DNA from: Symsagittifera roscoffensis
Taxonomy: Eukaryota > Xenacoelomorpha > Acoela > Convolutidae
Assembly (NCBI RefSeq): GCF_963678635.1
Contig: NC_087071.1
Location: forward strand, 24,256,013-24,320,012
DNA: 64,000 nucleotides
Direction: 5' to 3'
Part shown: in pieces, positions 59,154 to 64,000 of the stretch
Position numbering within the stretch: position 1 is the first letter of the stretch
Layout of the letters: the number at the start of each line of letters is the position of its first letter
Position numbers and translations under genes: made by a program
The notes under the pieces: model-generated
Database searches by the model: none
The model's input: the letters and a program-made list of their open reading frames with translations, nothing else
What the model was told of the DNA's origin: nothing

Positions 59154-59200
59154 CGTAGATGTGGTGTTGGCTCGGCGAAGACGAGGGAAGATTTGCCAAC

Positions 59201-59211
59201 TAGGGATGAGT
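59201..59211 (+). repeat. Target-site duplication, right copy
   Basis: TAGGGATGAGT, identical to 53163-53173, at the 5' end of the minus-strand LINE. Confidence 0.88.
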
Positions 59212-59866
<655 letters not shown>

Positions 59867-60003
59867 CTACAGCCACAGCAGCAAAAACAACACAACTTAT
59901 CCCACAATAGCTAACTTTCCTCGGCTTACGCTGCCGAGCACATTGGTTTATGCAGGGACGATCTTTGTGCCATGTTCTTCCAATTAAACCATTAACCTCA
60001 GAA
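59867..60003 (-). other. Intron sequence of V-ATPase B next to the exon
   Basis: Part of the 2.7-kb intron (59867-62595) between the first two visible exons. No gene seen. Confidence 0.7.
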
Positions 60004-60530
60004 TTAGAAAAACTTCCATGAAGCTATCCAAGTCTCAAAGCTTTGACTTTTCATCAGTTCAAAGCAGTTTTCCAACCAAAATTAAAGCGCACATATTTCT
60101 AAATGAAAGATTACCACAACTTGTTTTTTGGATAGAACCCATAGCCGTGGAATCACTTACGCAGGTAGATTCTCACCAACTGTTTTTTCGATCAAAAATC
60201 AGATTTGGCGGAGTAGTGAAAAGTGAAGTTTCCAAACAAATGGTCATAAACTCAAAAAATTGAATATCACTACAGTCTCTAACTGTTTTACCTAAAAAAA
60301 AGGCCGTAATAGCTCATGCAGAGCAGGCTTCCTATAATCGGGTTTTTCGATCGAACATTGAATTATGAATTGGCATTGTTAGTTTTCGAGAAAAGCTTAA
60401 ATGTTTCCAAAGACGGTAATTTTTTTATTTTAAAATCGTCTTTTTCGAAAGCCATATATTTTTCTTGGAGAAATAAGAGCGTAGCCGCTCACATCCGAAG
60501 TTTCTCAAAAACGGTTTAAAAAATGTTTTT
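60004..60530 (+). repeat. Degenerate repeats related to 48550-50930
   Basis: Contains TTACCACAACTTGTTTTTTG, CATGCAGAGCAGGCTTCC and repeated GAAAAG.TTAAA..TTTC motifs like those in the large intron, more diverged. No gene. Confidence 0.6.
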
Positions 60531-60734
60531 AAATGCAGTTTTGAAAAAAGAAGTACATCTCATTTTTAATTAGCTATACGCTCGTGCTGTTCGATAGTGG
60601 AACTTGCCTTACTTTTAACGAGTGGAATAAACTGATTTTGAAAAAAAAATCGACAGCCAAACCGCGAATGTGAACAAATTTGAACACTTTCTGCAAAGCA
60701 AAAACGAAAAGAATAATCACGACCGATAACCACT

Positions 60735-60820
60735 ACAAACTTCGCACCCCAGGAATCGAAACTCCGCAATGTCAAATAAAGTGCCTAACTAGCTGATCCA
60801 ACGGCCTTTAACTACGCGCA
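60735..60820 (-). repeat. tRNA-like SINE fragment
   Basis: The minus strand reads TTGGATCAGCTAGTTAGGCA (A-box-like), then a T-arm-like GAGTTTCGATTCCTGGGGTG whose B box is GTTTCGATTCC. The 5' and 3' ends do not form a full acceptor stem. A SINE or tRNA pseudogene is likelier than a functional tRNA. Confidence 0.45.
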
Positions 60821-60839
60821 TCCAGTTTCGAGCGCTAAG

Positions 60840-61070
60840 AATCGATTATATTACGATTTTAGTACCAGTCTCACTAAAATTGAGAAACAATCGATTTTAA
60901 TCAATTAATAATCAATTATAATTAATTATAAACCATTATAATCGATTATTTATTCGTCTATTTTTTGATACAATTATAATCGATTATAATTGATTATAAT
61001 CCATTATTTTTAATCAAATTTCTATTTCGTTAGTTTTGCACAAAAATCCATTATTATCGATTATAATCCC
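60840..61070. repeat. Cluster of ATAATCGATTATAAT palindromic motifs (first)
   Basis: TAATCGATTA, AATTATAATCGATTAT and variants (ATAATTGATTATAAT) recur about eight times in 230 bp. A second cluster lies at 61555-61765. The motif is self-complementary, so the tract can form cruciforms. Nothing coding. Confidence 0.8.
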
Positions 61071-61400
61071 TTTTGTTTGTCCATTTTTGTCTTCGAAGTT
61101 GAATCTAAATTGCTTATATTTTATGCTTTTTGTAGACGTTGGTTGCTATGAAAAATGAGTAAAATATTTTTAAAGTTTTCCAATTAATTCAAAATTATAA
61201 GTTTTTTATTCATTTCTTCCCCATTAGAGTTGTTTTGTGATGCATATTTTAAGCTTTTTTATACACCAAAACATCAGCAAATTGATTTAGTTTCATGATT
61301 GATTCGGAAAACATTTTTCATCTACCGCGAGAACCTTTCCACTCATATGAAAGGATCTCTATGAAACTTTTGTTTCATGGTAAAACTTTGTGTTCAGATG
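61071..61400. other. Intron sequence without a recognised feature
   Basis: AT-rich, no coding or repeat signature that I can name. Confidence 0.5.
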
Positions 61401-61460
61401 AACCAAGAGATCTCAGATGAACCAAGAGAATAGCGTGTTCAGATGAACCAAGAGACGTTC
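61398..61460 (+). repeat. Short minisatellite CAGATGAACCAAGAGA
   Basis: Three copies of CAGATGAACCAAGAGA within about 60 bp (61397, 61415 and 61440 approximately), with intervening TCT and ATAGCGTGTT. Confidence 0.8.
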
Positions 61461-61554
61461 AAGAGATCTCTCTCTTAGAGATTTTTTTATTGACACAAAA
61501 ATAATAACCCATAAGATATAATTCGAATATAGGAAAATTTCGGCAAATTAAGAG

Positions 61555-61765
61555 ATTATAATCGATTATAATTGATTTTAATTGATGTTAAGGATTTTTA
61601 TTAAGAACTATAATTAATTATAATCGATTATAAAAGATTATAATCTCTTGGAAAATATCACGATTGTAATCAATTATAAATCCCTTAAAGACCTATTTTG
61701 GTAATTATAATCGATTATAATTGTCCAAAAATCATCATAAATATCCGTTATAATCGATTACTTAC
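61555..61765. repeat. Cluster of ATAATCGATTATAAT palindromic motifs (second)
   Basis: Same motif as at 60840-61070: TATAATCGATTATAATTGA, TTATAATCGATTATAAAAGA, TATAATCGATTATAATTG and others, about six in 210 bp. The two clusters are separated by unrelated sequence, so the motif spread locally. Confidence 0.8.
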
Positions 61766-62595
61766 GCCTAAACTTGGATGCGGGTACCTCAATAACTAGT
61801 CAACAGGAAACATGATACACTAAAACACAAGTAAAACACACAAAAACCGCCATAAAACACTTCAAAGATTTTTTCGGTGGAACTTAAACTTGCGACTAAA
61901 GTTGAAAAAAGGGAATTTACAATGCATAAATGCTTAAAACGCGTGTCGTTTGACGAAAAAAAAAACAGATATGAGAAAATAGCTGTGAATATGTTGGAAA
62001 GATTTTTGAGTGGAAAAAACTCGACGTAATAATTTGATTAGAAGAGTTGAAGATCTTTAAAGAGTTTTCCTCAAAAAAGTCAATAGCCACTTGAACACGG
62101 CCAATGAACACAAAGAAACTTTTTTTTTTAAAATAAGTTTTTTTGGAAAAGAAGGTTTAAGATTCGAGTTTAAAGAAAAAATGTTTTATAGTTCTTTAAA
62201 TTTCAAGAACATTGAAACTGTATTAATAAGATAATCCAGTTTGAGAAAACTGGATCAATAGGTAACACTCTTATTTCGCCGTGAAATCTAAAAATCAAAA
62301 ACCACATTCGAACCTAGAAGTCATTCACGTTTTTTGCGTCATTTCCGTTTTAGTACCCGCACTAAAAATTGATTTACGGTTGATTTAGTTAATTGATTTT
62401 AAGTTAAATTTTGGTGAGTATCTTTGTTGTTCAATGAATTTAGCGCAATTTAATTCGCAAAAACTGTGTTAAAAGCGTAATTAACAAAAACGGGCAAAAA
62501 GAATGTTCTCAGGCCGGGGCGGGGGATTGTCGAGAAAAGAGAGAGGGAGAGAGAGCGAGGTGGTGTGGTGCGTTGAGTGTTAAGTGGTGGGTTAC
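61766..62595. other. Intron sequence with dispersed repeats
   Basis: Contains copies of interspersed families at about 61875-61920 (ACTTGCGACTAAAGTTG) and 62265-62350 (TTATTTCGCCGTGAAATC ... CACGTTTTTTGCGTCATTTC) and a GA-rich tract at 62531-62562. The intron's GTAACC donor is at 62590-62595 on the minus strand. Confidence 0.6.
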
Positions 62596-62772
62596 CTCTC
62601 GGAGTGCCTCTGCGTAGGAGGACATGTCTGTGAGAATGACAAGCACGTGCTTTCCCCTGTCGTAGGCCAGGTACTCTGCCGCAGTCAGGGCAAGTCGGGG
62701 AGTGATGATCCTCTCAATGGTGGGGTCATTGGCCAGGTTCAAGAACAGACACACGTTCTCCATACTCCCATT
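62596..62772 (-). CDS. ATP6V1B: V-type ATPase subunit B, first visible exon
   Basis: Acceptor TTGTGTAG is followed by [40 protein letters not shown] and [19 protein letters not shown], ending GAG|GTAACC. It is exactly 59 codons, phase 0 at the 3' side. It lies in the central nucleotide-binding domain; about 250 upstream residues must be encoded beyond the right edge, since homologues are about 500 residues long. The internal Met is not a start: the frame is open back to the splice acceptor and NGS is conserved in the family. Confidence 0.98.
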
Positions 62773-63905
62773 CTACACAAACAGACAAATAACCCTTTAT
62801 AAAAATCATACACGCAAAGGAACAGAACAACAAAGCAACACAAGCAAATATAACAAAGAAATAAAATCATATCACATCTAAGCACGTTATGGCTTCGTCT
62901 GAGGAGCACCTTTTGTTTTACAACAGATGCCTTTAATTGACCTTTTTAGTTTAATACACAGAGGCGAAGCTGAGCTTCGCATCACTTGCAATACAACAAG
63001 TATACGATTAAACATTAAGACACTCCAGAACTATCAAAGAGGATTTCGAAAGTTGTACGAAACGAAATTCATTCTTTTTTTCTAACTTTTCAAAGTTCGA
63101 ATATTTTAAAAAACTTTAAAGAGCTCCAATTGGGGTTCAATTTTAGCTTTCAACATTTCAATATCAAAAACTTGGAGGAGAAAAAAAATAGGTAAATAAG
63201 CTGACAGAATTAAAACTGTCATAAAGGTACTGAAATCAAGTTGACATGAGTTTTCAGAAATTTTGAGTGATGAATTTAAACTAACTTCTTATTTAATTTG
63301 GTTTTGTACCGAATACGATTGAACAATCATTTTAAATATTGATGCAAAGCTCAGACCTTATGTCATTAACCTGTCTAGACAATGCCTTAAATCTGCTGTT
63401 TTATGTTTATTCAAACTTGAGTATTTATTTTCCAATATTTTCTTTTATGTTTTCAGATTTATATATTTTTCCTTGTCTTTGAAGATCTCAAATTTCGTCT
63501 TTCATTTGATAAAACGGGCAGTGCTGAGTAACCAAATTGGGTTCGTTAACTGTCCCCTCACTGTTTCTGGTGCTTGATATTTAAATTCTCGTTGTATGCA
63601 TATTTACCATTAACAAAAAGAATTACAATTTCTTTCATAAACAATTCTGAAACTAACCGAGAGCTAAATCGAAAGCCGAAAAATGATCAGTAAAAAAAGT
63701 AATATCGATGTTTTATAACTATACATACAACCAATCTATCAAAATCAATGATGATATTTTTGAGAAAAAAAAACGTGCCATGACAATATAATGAAAAAAT
63801 ATTATCAGAATAAAATTTACGAAGCGGTAACAATACAGAAAAAAAACCTCAGCAAAAAAAAATTGAGTCCCCCATCTGAGACATCACTCACACTCACACT
63901 CACTC
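62773..63905 (-). other. Intron or upstream region without a recognised exon
   Basis: No further V-ATPase B exon could be found on the minus strand up to the window edge. A short hairpin motif GAGGCGAAGCTGAGCTTCGC lies at 62961-62980 (relatives at 28229 and 29366). The rest is AT-rich and featureless. Confidence 0.6.
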
Positions 63906-63908
63906 TCT

Positions 63909-63910
<2 letters not shown>

Positions 63911-63966
<56 letters not shown>
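63911..63966 (+). repeat. (CA)n microsatellite
   Basis: About 27 CA dinucleotides in a row, preceded by CACTCACACTCACACTC-like sequence and followed by GCACACATT. Confidence 0.97.
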
Positions 63967-63968
<2 letters not shown>

Positions 63969-64000
63969 TTTTTCTCGGTCATCAAACGATGCAATAGGGT

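Larger units (their letters stand above)
53174..59200 (-). mobile_element. Complete but degenerate APE-type LINE (6.0 kb) with tandem internal expansions
   Basis: Bounded by the 11-bp repeat TAGGGATGAGT. Reading on the minus strand the order is: short 5' leader, 2A-like motif and PHD finger, APE endonuclease (twice), endonuclease-RT linker (six tandem copies), RT, thumb, and a C-terminal cysteine motif with almost no 3' UTR. This is the layout of Jockey/I/CR1-superfamily elements. Subtracting the duplicated endonuclease (834 bp) and five extra linkers (about 1860 bp) gives about 3.3 kb, a usual size for a single-ORF element. Several frameshifts and a stop make it inactive. Confidence 0.88.

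Overview
This window is nuclear DNA of an AT-rich, repeat-rich eukaryote. It has spliceosomal GT-AG introns up to 15 kb, full-length U2 snRNA-like genes, several classes of non-LTR retrotransposon, tRNA-derived SINEs and long satellites. The only host protein gene I can identify is a V-ATPase B subunit, too conserved to fix the taxon. An invertebrate or a unicellular relative of animals would fit, but this is inference.

Left part (1-27165): a U2 snRNA tandem cluster with a unit of about 1.44 kb. Position 1-1676 is the 3' half of a restriction-like-endonuclease LINE whose 3' end joins U2 nucleotide 38, inside the branch-site recognition sequence. This is the arrangement known for the U2-targeting Utopia lineage. 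Seven full-length U2-like copies follow: 3060, 4516 and 5955 on the left, 22378, 23815, 25251 and 26688 on the right. Between 5955 and 22378 the spacer of one U2 unit has expanded into about 28 tandem monomers (about 490 bp, with 700 and 1193 bp higher-order forms), filling roughly 15 kb. The conserved U2 domains (SL I, branch-site element, SL IIa/b, Sm site, SL III, SL IV) are recognisable, but most copies carry substitutions at key positions.

Middle (27166-31450): a 111-bp foldback abuts a 200-N assembly gap. Beyond it are sparse sequence with tRNA-like SINEs, a perfect-looking hairpin, a broken reverse transcriptase between 145-bp direct repeats, and an unexplained candidate terminal exon.

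Right part (31460-64000): the minus-strand V-ATPase subunit B gene. Five exons encode the last 258 residues: 62596-62772, 59671-59866, 48138-48265, 32694-32838 and 31460-31590. The N-terminal exons lie beyond the right edge. Frames and intron phases (0, 1, 0, 1) join perfectly. Its introns are full of repeats: a 2.65-kb LINE-fragment unit in three tandem copies (33568-41530), two copies of a satellite-carrying element (42192-44369, 50931-52565), a 185-bp foldback (47832-48016), and a 6.0-kb LINE with an 11-bp target-site duplication (53174-59200). That LINE contains in-frame tandem amplification of its endonuclease-RT linker (six copies, period about 372 bp) and a duplicated endonuclease domain. 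No prokaryotic gene, CRISPR array or operon is present, and nearly all other open frames are products of repeats.
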